64,000 bases of DNA from Odiellus spinosus (GCA_963920705.1 OY987233.1:2284001-2348000); one strand, 5' to 3'; shown: positions 22,430-34,564, counted from the first letter of the stretch. Made by a program: numbers and translations. The notes: a model not told the origin generated them from the letters alone.

Positions 22430-23372
22430 AATTTCCCTATCCAAGATATTACAATTTCCCTATCCAAGATTTTACAATTTTCCTATCCAAGATTTTACAA
22501 TTTTCCTATCCAAGATTTTACAATTTTCCTATCCAAGATTTTGCAATTTTCCTATCCAAGATTTTGCAATTTTCCTATCCAAGATTTTACAATATTCCTA
22601 TCCAAGATTTTACAATTTTCCTATCCAAGATTATACAATTTTCCCATCCAAGATTTTACAATTTTCCCATCCAAGATTTTACAATTTTCCCTATCCAAGA
22701 TTTTACAATTTTCCCTATCCAAGATTTTACAATCTCTCTATCCAAGATTTTACAATTTCTCTATCCAAGATTTTACAATTTCCCTATATAAGATTTTACA
22801 ATTTCTCTATCCAACATTTTACAATTTCCCTATCCAAGATTTTACAGTTTCCCTATGGAAAATTTTACAATTTCCCCATGGACGATTTTACAATTTCCCT
22901 ATCCAAGATTTTACAATTTCCCTATGGACAATTTTACAATTTCCCTATGGAAGATTTTACAATTTCCCTATGGAAGATTTTACAATTTCCCTATGGAAGA
23001 TTTTACAATTTCCTTATTCGAGATTTTACAATTTCCTTATTCGAGATTTTACAATTTCCTTATTCGAGATTTTACAATTTCCTTATTCGAGATTTTACAA
23101 TTTCCTTATTCGAGATTTTACAATTTCCGTATCGAAAATTTTACAATTTCCCTATCGAAAATTTTACAATTTCCCTATCGAAAATTTTACAATTTCCCTA
23201 TCTAAGAATTTACAATTTCCCTATCGAAGAATTTACAATTTCCCTATCGAAGAATTTACCATTTCCCTATCGAAGAATTTACAATTTCCCTATCGAAGAA
23301 TTTACAATTTCCCTATCGAAGAATTTACCATTTCCCTATCGAAGAATTTACAATTTCCCTATCGAAGAATTT
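22430..23372. repeat. 23-bp satellite array 1 (core CCTATCCAAGATTTTACAA)
   Basis: About 40 tandem units of 23-24 bp. Variants occur in blocks: CTATCCAAG first, then CTATGGAAG, TTATTCGAG, CTATCGAAAA, and CTATCGAAGAA last. The long open frames in all three phases (LQFPY-, YNFPI-, FTISL-type repeats) follow from the 23-bp period and are not evidence of protein. Confidence 0.95.
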
Positions 23373-23375
23373 ACA

Positions 23376-23722
23376 ATAGCAGAAGCTGATGAAACCCTCC
23401 TTTGAAGTCTACTACTCTAATGTTCGATGTAGCGCGCCTCTCTGTATGGGTAAAATTCCCAATTTTACGAGATCGGAGGGGTCCGACTTCATACCCCCCT
23501 GTCTACGCAAAATTGGAAATTCTCTCTCTCCACAAACGACGACGTTTTTTTGACGAACTCCAAGGCTGATAGAGATATTCGCTCGACGAACTCACGCTCC
23601 GAAAATATCTACCGTTAGGAGGCGTACGAATCGCGCTTTTTGAAACTAACCCATACAGAGAGGGGTAGACAAGACCCAGGAGTAATAGACTTCAAAGGAG
23701 GGTTTATCGGCTTCTGTTAATA
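23376..23722. mobile_element. Inverted-repeat element between satellite arrays
   Basis: The left end GCAGAAGCTGATGAAACCC and inner CCTTTGAAGTCTA pair with the right TAGACTTCAAAGG and GGGTTTATCGGCTTCTG. Deeper pairing CTCTCTGTATGGGT / ACCCATACAGAGAG follows. It abuts the end of array 1. It has no coding region. Confidence 0.7.
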
Positions 23723-24056
23723 GTAACTGCCTTTAAAAATCGGTTGAGCCAGAAATCACCAGATGTTTTAACTTAGGTATGAGAAAAATAAAGAAAATAT
23801 ATTTTCTTGAATGCATCCTTGCAAAAATTATACATGGCTATCGGAGTGAGAATCTGTTCAGCAGTTCGACGCTGCAAACTTGTTTTGGCTGTTTTTCGTA
23901 TCACTGTACCGCCGATGCCATCACAAGAACCTTAACCATGTGAAGTAGCAAAAAAGTGACATTCACATTCAATGTTAAAATCATTCTGGTGATGACATAA
24001 ATTAATATAATTGTATTTATTTTATATTTGCCTAAATTTTTCCACAACCGCTTTTA

Positions 24057-24501
24057 AAAAGCAATTTCTATTAATGGAACCCAAAGATTTCCTAAATCTA
24101 TCCTTGAAAGTACAACTCAAATAAAAGCAACCACCCTTTCTGTTTTAGATGATATGCAAATATTTAATATTTCTCGCCATCTTAAAGAAAGTTACGCTGA
24201 GGATAAGAGAGGGTATCTAACTTGCGGTAATTTTGTGGAATGTGTTTATGAAAAGAAGTACGAAAATTTGAAGAATATTCAGTGTAATTCGAAGATTATT
24301 TTATATCTTTCATGCATCCACCTGAAACATGCGAAAAACAGTTTTGGCCAAAAACTAAAGATCAATGGTGGGTCTTATCTGAAAATATACTTGGTAAAAT
24401 CGATCCACCAATTACGATCAAGTCACAAACATCGAAATATTGCATATTGCCAAACGATAGAATTGAAAATTGAAACTGCTTTTTCGAAAATTAAAATGTA
24501 A
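24057..24501 (+). CDS. Unrecognised open frame, possible terminal exon
   Basis: Open for about 148 codons up to TAA at 24499-24501, including ATG 24154 (MQIFNISRHLKESYAED...). Cys residues sit in GNFVECVYEKK and NIQCNSK. An AATAAA follows at about 24510. No family is recognised. It may be a decayed transposase exon, as it lies between satellite arrays. Confidence 0.25.
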
Positions 24502-25007
24502 ATATTTTTAAATAAATATAATGTTTGTGGGGTCTGACTAAAATCAGAATATCTCAAGATCTAAAAATAATACTTTGGGATTTCATACTTTTCGACTAAT
24601 TCACATGCAGGGAATTCGAAAAAAAAATGTTAGAGCTCGAATAAAAGTGTGGCTTCATTAAAAGGTCAAAGGTCAATCATTTAAATATTACTTTTGCCCT
24701 TTTACCAACTAGTAGTAGTTTCGAATTTTCAATAGCATTCTTCTTCACTTCAGGACCATTAATTCGGTTCTTGAAACGCGGTGATCGAGCAATTATTTAT
24801 CGAGATACGGCTAATTTAAAAATGGGTGTTAAGGCCAGTTTCTGAAAAACCGACCCTCTGTATCTCGAAAACGGCTTGACCGATTGTAAAAATATTCCGG
24901 AATTCGGTTTCTACACGTAAATGAACCCCAGGTGCAAAATTTGGTCCAATTCTGAGATGGGAGGGTGGACACGCTTGTACGTTTTGTCATGGAATGACCC
25001 ATATAAG

Positions 25008-27028
25008 ATTTTACAATTTCTCTATCCAAGATTTTACAATTTCTCTATCCAAGATTTTACAATTTCCCTATCCAAGATTTTACAATTTCCCTATGGAAGA
25101 TTTTACGATTTCCCTATTCGAGATTTTACAATTTCCCTATTCGAGATTTTACAATTTCCCTATCCAAGATTTTACAATTTCCCTATCGAAGATTTTACAA
25201 TTTCCTTATATAAGATTTTACAATTTCCTTATATAAGATTTTACAATTTCTCTATCGAAGATTTTACAATTTCTCTATCCAAGATTTTACAATTTCCCTA
25301 TCCAAGATTTTAAAATTTCCCTATGGAAGATTTTACAATTTCCCTATGGACGAATGTACAATTTCCCTATGGACGATTGTACAATTTCCCTATCCAAGAT
25401 TTTACAATTTCGTTATGGAAGATTTTACAATTTCCCTATGGAAAATTTTACAATTTCATTATGGAAGATTTTACAATTTCATTATGGAAGATTTTACAAT
25501 TTCCCTATTCGAGATTTTACAATTTCCCTATCGAAAATTTTACAATTTCCCTATCGAAAATTTTACAATTTCCCCATCGAAGAATTTACAATTTCCCTAT
25601 CGAAGAATTTACAATTTCCCTATCGAAGAATTTACAATTTCCCTATCGAAAAATTTACAATTTCCCTATAGAAGAATTTACAATTTCCCTATCAAAGATT
25701 TTACAATTTCCCTATCAAAGATTTTACAATTTCCCTGTCGAAAATTTCACAATTTCCCTATCGAAGATTTTACAATTTCCCTATCAAAGATTTTACAATT
25801 TCCCTGTCGAAAATTTCACAATTTCCCTATCGAAGATTTTACAATTTCCCTATCCAAGATTTTACAATTTCCCTATCCAAGATTTTACAATTTCCCTATC
25901 AAAGATTTTACAATTTCCCTATCAAAGATTTTACAATTTCCCTGTCGAAAATTTCACAATTTCCCTATCCAAGATTTTACAATTTCCCTATGGAAGATTT
26001 TACAATTTCTCTATCCAAGATTTTACAATTTCCCTATGGAATATTTTACAATTTCCCTATGGAAGATTTTACAGTTTCCCTATGGAAGAATTTACAATTT
26101 CCCTATGGAAGATTTTACAATTTCCCTATTCGAGATTTTACAATTTCCATATCGAAGAATTTACAATTTCCCTATCGAAGAATTTACAATTTCCCTATCG
26201 AAGAATTTACAATTTCCCTATCGAAGAATTTACAATTTCCCTATCGAAGAATTTACAATTTCCCTATCGAAGAATTTACAATTTCCCTATCGAAGAATTT
26301 ACAATTTCCCTATCGAAGAATTTACAATTTCCCTATCGAAGAATTTACAATTCCCCTATCGAAGATTTTACAATTTCCCTCTTCGAGATTTTACAATTTC
26401 CCTATCGAAAATTTCACAATTTCCCTATCGAAGAATTTACAATTTCCCTATCGAAGAATTTACAATTTCCCTATCGAAGAATTTACAATTTCACTATCGA
26501 AGAATTTACAATTTCCCTATCGAAGAATTTACAATTTCACTATCGAAGAATTTACAATTTCACTATCGAAGAATTTACAATTTCACTATCGAAGAATTTA
26601 CAATTTCCCTATAAAAGATTTTACAATTTCCCTATCGAAGAATTTACAATTTCCCTATCGAAGAATTTACAATTTCCCTATCGAAGATTTTACAATTTCC
26701 CTATCAAAGATTTTACAATTTCCCTATATAAGATTTTACAATTTCCCTATATAAGATTTTACAATTTCCCTATCCAAGATTTTACAATTTCTCTATCCAA
26801 GATTTTACAATTTCCCTATCCAAGATTTTACCATTTCCCTATATAAGATTTTACAATTTCTCTATCCAAGATTTTACAATTTCCCTATGGAAGATTTTAC
26901 AATTTCCCTATGGAAGATTTTACAATTTCCCTATGGAAGATTTTACAATTTTCCTATGGAAGATTTTACAATTCCCCTATGGAAGATTTTACAATTTCCC
27001 TATGGAAGATTTTACAATTTCCCCACGT
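25008..27028. repeat. 23-bp satellite array 2
   Basis: The same unit as array 1, about 87 copies, again in variant blocks (CCAAG, GGAAG, TCGAG, TCGAAGAA, TCAAAG, ATATAAG, GGAAG). The first block carries ATATAAG and CCAAG forms as in array 1. A larger repeating block is visible at 25680-25950 (TCAAAG-GTCGAAAATTTCAC alternation, repeated three times). It ends abruptly at LINE sequence. Confidence 0.95.
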
Positions 27029-27725
27029 CCAACTGCTCAACGTCTTCGTCTATAAGTAGCGACGCCCCACACTCCCATAACCTCTCAGGCACCAAGGTAT
27101 AATCAATCCTAGACCTTTCCCCTAACTCTCTTTCCACATACGTACACTTATTAACATTCTCCTCATTGAAATTCAGGTTGCGTAGGTCAAACTCTCTACA
27201 CAAATTCCCCAACTCCTCTCCTTTTTGTCTTTAGGCATAGTTTCGCCCGAGTCCGATATATCAACATGCCCGTTAAAATCACCTAATACCATACAGTCTC
27301 CCCCTCCTCCTGGATTCTCAGCAGTTCTTCCCTAAGGTACGCCCACAGCGCCAAGTTCTTTTGCATATCCCTCCTGTTATGTACTCCTACATACACCACC
27401 ATCTCATATAATGGTTTAGACCCAAGTATCTTCACACCAATAACCTCCTCCAGTAGATCCTCCTGTATACTAATCGGTTTATACGCCAAATTATTACTCT
27501 CTCACATGCCAACACCACCACCCCAATTTTCCTTCTCACCATATGTAACCACTTGTACCCCTCAATATCAAAGCACTTCTCCGTCACTTTGTACTGTTTC
27601 GTTTCTACCACTAATATTACGTGCATTAACCATTTGTTATTAGCCGCCACTTTAGAAATAGCGTTGAATTTGGCCTTGCCCAATCCGTTTACCTTTAAAC
27701 AACCAAATTTTAAAAGTGTTTTACA
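27029..27725 (-). pseudogene. Non-LTR retrotransposon endonuclease fragment
   Basis: Minus-strand blocks carry APE-type endonuclease signatures in order: ETKQY, then VVYVGVHNRRDMQ, VLGDFNGHVD (catalytic D and N) and RSRIDYTL. The frame changes several times, including a slip in an A run near 27230. The final catalytic His block is absent because the fragment is cut by the satellite array. It is probably the same element as the ORF1-like fragment at 30170-31860, with unrelated sequence between. Confidence 0.7.
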
Positions 27726-27730
27726 TTTTT

Positions 27731-27866
27731 ACCTCCCCGACTGAACTTTAGTTCAGGGGGAGGTTTTACACTGGTCGTGTCTGTGTGTGTGTCTGTGTGT
27801 GTGTCACTTCCTGTGTAAGCGGATATCCTGTGTAAGCGGATATCCTGTGTAAGCGGATATCACGTG
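27731..27866. repeat. Hairpin + GT microsatellite, copy 2, and 17-bp tandem
   Basis: ACCTCCCCGACTGAACT / AGTTCAGGGGGAGGT is followed by (GT)n as at 19758. Next come three copies of CCTGTGTAAGCGGATAT. Confidence 0.75.
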
Positions 27867-27964
27867 ACCGAGCTCGTGGAGCCAAAAGTCTAGAGACATT
27901 ATCATACCCGCTTATCGTTCAATTCCGTTTAACGGGAATTACCTCCTTTAAGCGTGGCTGCCAC

Positions 27965-28255
27965 ATTAAGTTTCAAGTGTCGTGCAATTATATACAATAG
28001 GACGTCTCCAATTGTATATTATCGCCTTCCACCATCCACTTTACGGTCAAACCTCGATGCTAGACAGTTGAAAGCGATTATATGCAACAGGACGTCTCCA
28101 ATTGCATATTATCACCTTCCACCATCCACTTTACGGTCAAACCTCGATGCTGGACAGTTGAAGGCGATCATACGCAATGGGACGTATCCCACTGTTATAA
28201 TCACCTCCGACCATCTCCACACCAAGGTCCAACCTCCAGTGTCCGATCTCAGCGG
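27965..28255. repeat. Tandem repeat, unit about 95-100 bp, three copies
   Basis: Units share GGACGTCTCCAATTG, ACCTTCCACCATCCACTTTA and TGGACAGTTGAAGGCGAT. The third is most diverged. Confidence 0.8.
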
Positions 28256-28369
28256 GCCATACTAGCGAGGCGTCCCTCACTAATATGGTCCACATCGCCC
28301 CACCAATGGGTAAATTAACATTGCGAACCAAGATCAAGAATCGTCTAGACATTGAAGGGAGGGGGTTTT

Positions 28370-30110
28370 CCTCCCAACTTCATGGCCACTTCGCTCGACT
28401 AATAAAGGATTTCGATCGGTTTATATACTACCTTTTTGGAGTGAATGCAAATGAGCCTTATGGTGTGATATCGTTTAGGGAAATGAAACGCAATATTAAT
28501 TTATTTTATAATTAAAAATATCAAAATGGTTAAACTTAATCTAATTAATAATTCAGTTGAAAAATCAATTTAAAATTCGAGATAGTTTAGAAGATATTTA
28601 AGAAATTGTCCAAAAATTTTGTGAAATTTGACCGTTTAATACCAGCTTGAGTTGGCAACACGCGCTTAGCTGTTTTCCATATATCATTTAGTCCAAAAAG
28701 CAAAGGTATAACGGGCAGTATAGGCTAAGGCTTTCTGCAAACTTGGGGTGGATTGAAGAATCTAAATAAAGGTACGTTTACACGGGCATCCAAGATAGAA
28801 ATGATATAAGATTTAAAGCTGAGGCGGATTGATACAAAATGTTAAACCTCTTAAGAAAAATGATAGTGGTGAAAACTCTCCTTGAACAAAAGTACAGTAA
28901 GTTTCCCGTGATTAAAAAACAACAATTTTGAAGAAAAAATGGATATCTGATGTTGGAATAAAAAATAGGCTTCAGTTTTCTCCAATATAAAACCAAGAAA
29001 CATTTCCGATTATTTTCATAATCGAAATAAGCCATGTACTGTGAACTTCGAGACCAGGAGACGAGACGAACGAGAGGAGACGAGGCCAGACCAGACGAAA
29101 GAGAGCTATAATGACTTAAGAGAGATAATCAACCAGCATAGAATGTTATCACCATTTGAAGTCAACAGAGCAGCGACACGGCTTTCATTTATCACCAGAA
29201 AGAGACGGCCCGGCTACGAAGAATTGAAACGTGCAAGCAGTTAGTGTTTTCGGACTCGACATATGAGATACCTTCAGTCAGTAAAAGCTCGGCAGTTCTT
29301 CATACGGCCTCGTAATTGTAAACATAAAAGGAGCTATTCAAATATAAGTACTAACGGTATGGAAATTAGTCTACTTTCAGTCTTTTAAGATATTTTTTAT
29401 CATAGGAGTGGAAGCTAACGTCTTGTAACCGGTTTGGAAAATAACCTCTCAACCAGCTCAATCCTTGGATTCTTCCATTGACTGGGATCACTTGTATGAT
29501 GAGAATATCAGTAATAGTCCTCTATTAGCACGTCAAATAAAGAATTTCAGACGAAAATTGTACCAGAAGTAATTACCAATCATCTACCGACAATGGGTTG
29601 TTAATGGAACATTCAGTCTTCAATATTCCTTGGTTTGTCCAAGAGGAGCTTGCTACCATATCTTCGTCGTTTTCATTCCTTGTCTTCCTTGCCATCCCAG
29701 ACTAAATTCTTCGTCTTTATCAAATCAGTGGATTATCAAAGATAATCACACAGTACAGCCTATACTCAAGTGTTAATTTATATTACAAGCACTTGTATTT
29801 TACATATTTATTTAGAAAATAAACAATTCATTTGGTGGGTCTATTAAGAAATCTAGGCCTGCCGCATATAATTATGGGTACCGCAGGACATTTCATTTGG
29901 TGTGTATATTAAAAAGTCTACGACCTGCCGCATACAATTACGGGTAACGCAGGGCACTCTTTTGCATTCTCTGAATCCTTGAGGTTAAGGGAAAAAACTT
30001 ATACTCCGTAACATAAATGGGAAATAGAGAAGTGTGATTGAAATGGACGCTGTTTCTTCTACTCTTCCAATACTCTACATTTCTTTTCATCTTTTATTTT
30101 AGGTAAGGTT
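28370..30110. other. Intergenic, little recognised
   Basis: A GA-rich simple tract lies at 29050-29105. A duplicated ~63-bp unit (CCTGCCGCATA...CGCAGG) is at 29826-29958. A short TTAGG-like run (GGTTAGGTTAGGTTA) is near 30108-30122. The open frame 29041-29244 is dominated by the GA tract and is not supported as a gene. Confidence 0.45.
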
Positions 30111-30169
30111 AGGTTAGGTTATGTTACCTTAACGTCGGGGTCGGGGAGGTTATATTTTGGTTACCTAAC

Positions 30170-31860
30170 TTGTTAACTTTTTATTTTTTTTACAATCAAC
30201 AAAAACATTTTTAGTCCACCCTTCAGTCCAATCACAACTGACACTACAATCACTATCCTTATACAGTTCCAAGTCCCCCAGTCTTTCCACGACACAACTC
30301 CTGAAAACACCTTTATTTCCCGAACTTCGCCACTCAACACCACCACTACCGACCTCGCCAATAGCACTCACACATCAGCCTTTACACTTGTGTTCAACGC
30401 CAGTCGATACTAGTTTTTTGCTTCATCACTTAACCATCTGGATAGTTTCCGCGCCATTGCCTTCACTATGCCGTCCGTCACGTAATCACCCCATAAAAAC
30501 TCCAAGCCAGCCTCCATACACACCCTATCGAGACTCCCGTTAAACACCTGCAGTTCTACTTCCAACTGAACCTTAGGGTTCGTCATGCCCAACACATCAA
30601 CCTCCGCGATACAGAAATGCGTATTTCTTTTATGACTCTCTACCGATTTAATCCATCTTTCTAGCCTCGCAGTCACATACCGTACCATGTTATAATGCAC
30701 CTTAATCATGACATACGGAATGTTGAGTCTTGCCACCTCTTCTGCCTCTCGTATCACCCATTCCAGGCCTTTCGACACCGACACTTTTATTTCAGCTTTT
30801 TCACCTGCCGCCAGTTCTACGAACGATCTTGCTTTCTCCCCAAGAAGAACCATCGCAGTCAAACCGGGCATATCTCCACCATGGAAGCTCGATGGACGTT
30901 GTACCTATAGCTGGAATCGGGAGACCGTGGACTGCAGGTAGAGGGGCTGAAACTGGCCGCCCCCGTCTGCGACCCGTGCCGGGCGTTCTCACATTATACC
31001 CCTGCCTGGGGTTCTGCTTTTCTGGAAATGCTTTCTTCAAATTGATGAAAGTTGGCCTAATATGAGATTCCTTACCCTCCGCCTGGGAGACCTTGCGCAC
31101 CCACGAGCTGTTATTGCAGGGAGCCCAGTGGACCTACAATTCCTATAAAAGCCTATATTTTCAAACATGTCATATATTATCCTGTATTTTCTTGAATTGT
31201 CCTATAAAGTCCTATAATTTTAAGTTAATAGACATTTTTGAATCCAAAAAATATCGCTGCTCCGTCAAGAACTTGAATGTTTCGCGTAAGCAGAACTATT
31301 AGCTAAAATTTATGTATTGCTTCTCAAAATTAGAAGCGGAACAACCTAAATGGGGGGAGCTCACACAAACTCTTAACGGTTTCATGAAAGCAAGTTCAAT
31401 ATCTAAACAAATTCAACTGAGTGATCAAGTAGTTTCCGTATAACTGGAAAATAAAATATCTGTTTTAAAAGGTATTTTTTTTGCTAAAATTTGCCTAAAT
31501 TGCCTTGCAAAATCCTTTATTTGAGACAATTTTACTCCTATATTATCCTATAAAACCTAATATTCTGTCCTGTATAATCCTATATTTTGGAAATAATAGT
31601 CCTATATTTCCTATAAGGAATTGAAATTTAGGGCTGGGCTCCCTGATATTATTGATATTTTCCGTAACCACCAAGTCACCATCTTTAATAACCACTTTGA
31701 TGTGGGCCAACTCAGACCCCACCTTCCTCCATTCCATTACTCGAGGGCTCCTAAACGTCAGCTCGGCCATATAACCCTCTGCGTCTATAGGTTTTTGCCA
31801 TTGGGAATCGTTTTCCCCCAACGTACCCTTTCTTCTTTATCCACGCTACCTTAGACTTTT
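30170..31860 (-). pseudogene. LINE ORF1-like region, interrupted by a MITE
   Basis: On the minus strand an open frame runs 31855-31646 (ENDSQWQKPIDAEGYMAEL), is cut by the MITE at 31117-31645, and resumes in the same frame on the far side (SSWVRKVSQAEGKESH, then a Pro/Gly-rich stretch). A slip near 30890 moves the frame to 30871-30410 (KVSVSKGLEWVIREAEEVAR..., ending SDEAKN). Another frame at 30371-30165 (VERLGDLELYKDSD) could begin ORF2. Order and strand fit a LINE whose endonuclease lies at 27029-27725. The ORF1 family is not recognised. Confidence 0.5.
31117..31645. mobile_element. hAT-type MITE (CAGGGAGCCCAG ends), TCCTATA-rich
   Basis: Ends CAGGGAGCCCAGTGG / GGGCTGGGCTCCCTG. The interior is dominated by TCCTATAtT motifs. 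Flanks TTATTG (left) and TATTATTG (right) are an imperfect target duplication. Removing it restores the LINE frame. Confidence 0.8.
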
Positions 31861-31949
31861 ACTACAAACTACAAAGAATCTTTACATAAATTACTATTTT
31901 ATTTAGCTATGATTAAACGAGTGGTTCCATATTACCAGAGGTATATGAA

Positions 31950-32028
31950 AATTTTCTTATTTCCGTCCCTGCCTAGAATTGGTCGCAAATTATGAAGTGA
32001 ATTATAGCCCACAAGAGTTATTTCCGTC
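31950..32028. repeat. Two right-end remnants of the CAGGGACGG MITE
   Basis: TTATTTCCGTCCCTG occurs at about 31957-31971 and 32018-32032 without matching left ends. Confidence 0.6.
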
Positions 32029-32036
32029 CCTGTCTT

Positions 32037-32270
32037 CAGGGACGGAAATAAGCGCAAGTCACTGGTCCTATAAATTTTCCAAATGTCCGATAACTTTTTA
32101 TTTTTAAGAGGGGGGTCACTGGACAAATGTCCGATTAAAAAAAAGTACTTTTCAATACAGGAAATGTAGCATTGTCCGGTAATTTTGTTAAATGTCCGAT
32201 AACTTTTGAATTTTTAAAGGAGGTTACTGGACATTTGTCCAACAAGAAAAATTTCTTATTTCCGTCCCTG
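32037..32270. mobile_element. CAGGGACGG hAT MITE, copy 1
   Basis: Ends CAGGGACGGAAATAAG / CTTATTTCCGTCCCTG. The 8-bp duplication CCTGTCTT is perfect (32029-32036 and 32271-32278). It inserted beside the end of an older family member. The interior repeats TGTCCGATAA and ACTGGACA motifs. Confidence 0.92.
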
Positions 32271-32291
32271 CCTGTCTTAAGATCTTGTAGT

Positions 32292-32524
32292 CAGGGACGG
32301 AAATTAGAAAATTTTCTTATTGGATAAATGTCCAGTAACCCCCCTTAAAAATTCAAACGTTATCGGACATTTAACAAAATTACCGGACAATGCTACATTT
32401 CCTGTATTAAAAAATACCTTTTTTTATCGGACATTTGTCCAGTGATCCCCTCTTAAAAAGTTATCGGATATTTTGGCAAATTTATCGGACAATGGCCAGT
32501 GACTTGTTCTTATTTCCGTTCCTG
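32292..32524. mobile_element. CAGGGACGG hAT MITE, copy 2, inverted, with mismatched flanks
   Basis: Start CAGGGACGGAAATTAG, end CTTATTTCCGTTCCTG; opposite orientation to copy 1. The left flank is CTTGTAGT, while the right flank is TGGGGGGA, which belongs to the LINE (TTGGGGGA in the intact copy near 42859). The duplication is therefore not shared, indicating a deletion or recombination through the MITE. Confidence 0.85.
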
Positions 32525-33820
32525 TGGGGGGAGTCTGCTCTGATTGGTCAGAAGTTACTAGCGGTGTACCTCAGGGATCGGTCCTCGGCCCTACACTGTT
32601 TGTGATCTTCATTAATGACCTTCCTCTGGTTATTCGAGATTCTCTCCTGAAACTCTTCGCAGATGACAATAAAGTTGGCCACAGGATAGCCACTCTTACG
32701 GACGCACACTCACTCCAAGGGGACATTGATGCTCTTGAGCGTTGGGTGTCCTCCAACGGTATGAGCTTTAACTCATCCAAATCCATGGTGCTCCACTGTG
32801 GTCCAAACAACATTCAATTTAAGTACCGGCTTGGTGGCAAAGCTATCGAGGCCTCAACTGTAGTTCGGGACCTGGGAGTCATGCTCTCTGGGCGCGTTTT
32901 GGGCGAATCCCACAGTAAAGTGGCATCTGCCCGGGAATGAAGGCCCTATACATGTTGCGGCGCTCCTTTTCGGACTTCAGCGCCAACTCCTTTCAAATAT
33001 TATACCGCACGTACATCCGTCCCCACCTCGACTACTGCTCTAGTATTTGGTCGCCCCACCTGGTGAAGGATATAAACAATTTAGAACGTGTACAGCGAAA
33101 GGCAACCAAACTTGTCTCTGGCCTGCGCCACATACCTTACCCCGATCGTCTCAAGCGCCTCAACCTCCTATCTCTTGAAAATAGGCGTCTTCGCACGGAC
33201 CTCGTGGAAACCTTTAAAATCATTCACTCCCTTTACGACGTAACACCTGGTCAGTTTTTTACTGTCAAATGGACCGGACGTAAGGCCCCCACTATTGTAA
33301 AAAAGCGTTGTTGCGGTACGGTTCGCCGTAACTTCTTTACCCAAAGGGTGGTCAATGATTGGAACGGTCTTCCCTCTGCTATCAAGGCTAGATCGTCGGT
33401 ATCTGCCTACAAGACTCGCCTTGATAAGTTTCGTGGGTGGGACTGAAGTCGCTTGTCCCCTGTACATATGTATTTTATTGTATCTCCATTTTCTAATTTA
33501 ATTCTAAATTCACCATCTTCTGTGTTTTAATAATGTTTGTATATTATGTACATATATTGTGCTCATCTATTTTTGGTATATTTTATTCCAAAGTGTACTA
33601 TATTCATTTTTTTTTTATTATTTTTTTTTTATGTATCGTTGTTAGCGTTTGTATATTCTGTACATATATTGTGTTAATCTATTTTTGGTATATTTTACTC
33701 CAAAGTGTCGCGTATTCATGTATTCCATTTCTTTGTATCGTTGTTAGTGTCCCTTTGCTTTGTCAGGGCACAATAAGTGTGTAGCTCTTTCTACCTGACT
33801 AATAAAATTATTATTATTAT
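32525..33820 (+). pseudogene. CR1/Jockey-type LINE reverse transcriptase, 5'-truncated, left copy
   Basis: It starts abruptly in RT (SEVTSGVPQGSVLGPTLFVI), with catalytic LFADDNK at about 32660. A frameshift at about 32925-32940 (CCCGGGAATG, one G short) separates this from the C-terminal block 32937-33446 (MKALYMLRRSFSDF ... ERVQRKATKLVSGLRH ... FRGWD). The 3' UTR ends AATAAAATTATTATTATTA. It is nearly identical to 42862-45174, including the same frameshift, so it is a duplicate of the same insertion rather than an independent event. Confidence 0.88.
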
Positions 33821-34265
33821 TATACACTCCAAAGAAAATAGAAGAAAAACTTCGCGGGCTTCTTAAAAAAATAATCTCCGGGCGAGAGGCAACGAGAAAA
33901 GAGCGATAAAGAAAAACGCGACAAAAACTCCTCTCCCCGTGCTTTATCCCCAAATTACGTCACCACAATCGTCTTAGGCAGCCACGGAAATAAACCCCAC
34001 GATCCTATTCAGTGCGTTCGGAACCAAAAACAGAGAGGTGGACTCCAAGGATCGTCGGAGCTTCAGAGATGAGCACACGCACATAAACTAGACGAGAACC
34101 AATCTTTCAGTTCACACCAAATAACTATTAAGTTAATTCCTCTTCAGATCAGGCGCGCACATATTTCAATCCAAAAATCACGAAAACTGGCAACCGAAAA
34201 ACTTAGTGGTAAACAAAAAAAAAATTATCCTGAAATAACTGTTCGATCTCGGCGGTGGCTCCAAT
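33821..34265 (-). repeat. Gypsy leader sequence, tandem partial copy
   Basis: It is nearly identical to 45175-45624, which is the true 5' leader inside the element. Here it lies outside the 3' LTR, as expected if a second element copy shared this LTR. The LINE sits at the same place in both. Confidence 0.75.
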
Positions 34266-34564
34266 TGTAACTGTACGCTTAACTATTTACTAATAATCAG
34301 ACAGTTAACTAGTTTAAAAAGGCAATTTAATTATGGACAGGAACTTCAAGTACAGAACTAAGCATTATGGTAGAACTGGTATCCTGGGCGTCGACTGGGA
34401 ATCTGCCCCGAGGCTGGACTGAGGTCTTCCTTTTATCCTAGGTTGTCACATGGTCTCACAGGGTCGAGCAGCCAGGGTAGAACTCCAGGGGTAGATGCAG
34501 GAACGAACGCTGGAAATTAGCCCTTATCCCCATGCCTAGGGATCCCTTTACCATCCCCGTTACA
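34266..34564 (-). repeat. 3' LTR of gypsy element
   Basis: 299 bp, TGTAACTGTACGC...CCCCGTTACA on the plus strand. It is uninterrupted, so it serves as the empty-site reference for the MITE insertions in the other LTR. Confidence 0.88.

Noticed and set aside
22423-27102. Very long repetitive open frames (up to 507 codons) of LQFPY/FTISL type
   Set aside because: They follow from the 23-bp satellite without stops; equal coding in three frames and no promoter or splice context.
29041-29244. Arg/Glu-rich 67-codon open frame
   Set aside because: Its start is a GAGACGA-type simple repeat; no splice or homology support.
30105-30125. Telomere repeat (TTAGG)n
   Set aside because: Only two or three units, in a gene-poor internal region; too short to call an interstitial telomere.
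30730-31100. Plus-strand frames at the LINE ORF1-like region
   Set aside because: Antisense shadows; the minus-strand frame is continuous across the MITE insertion and more protein-like.
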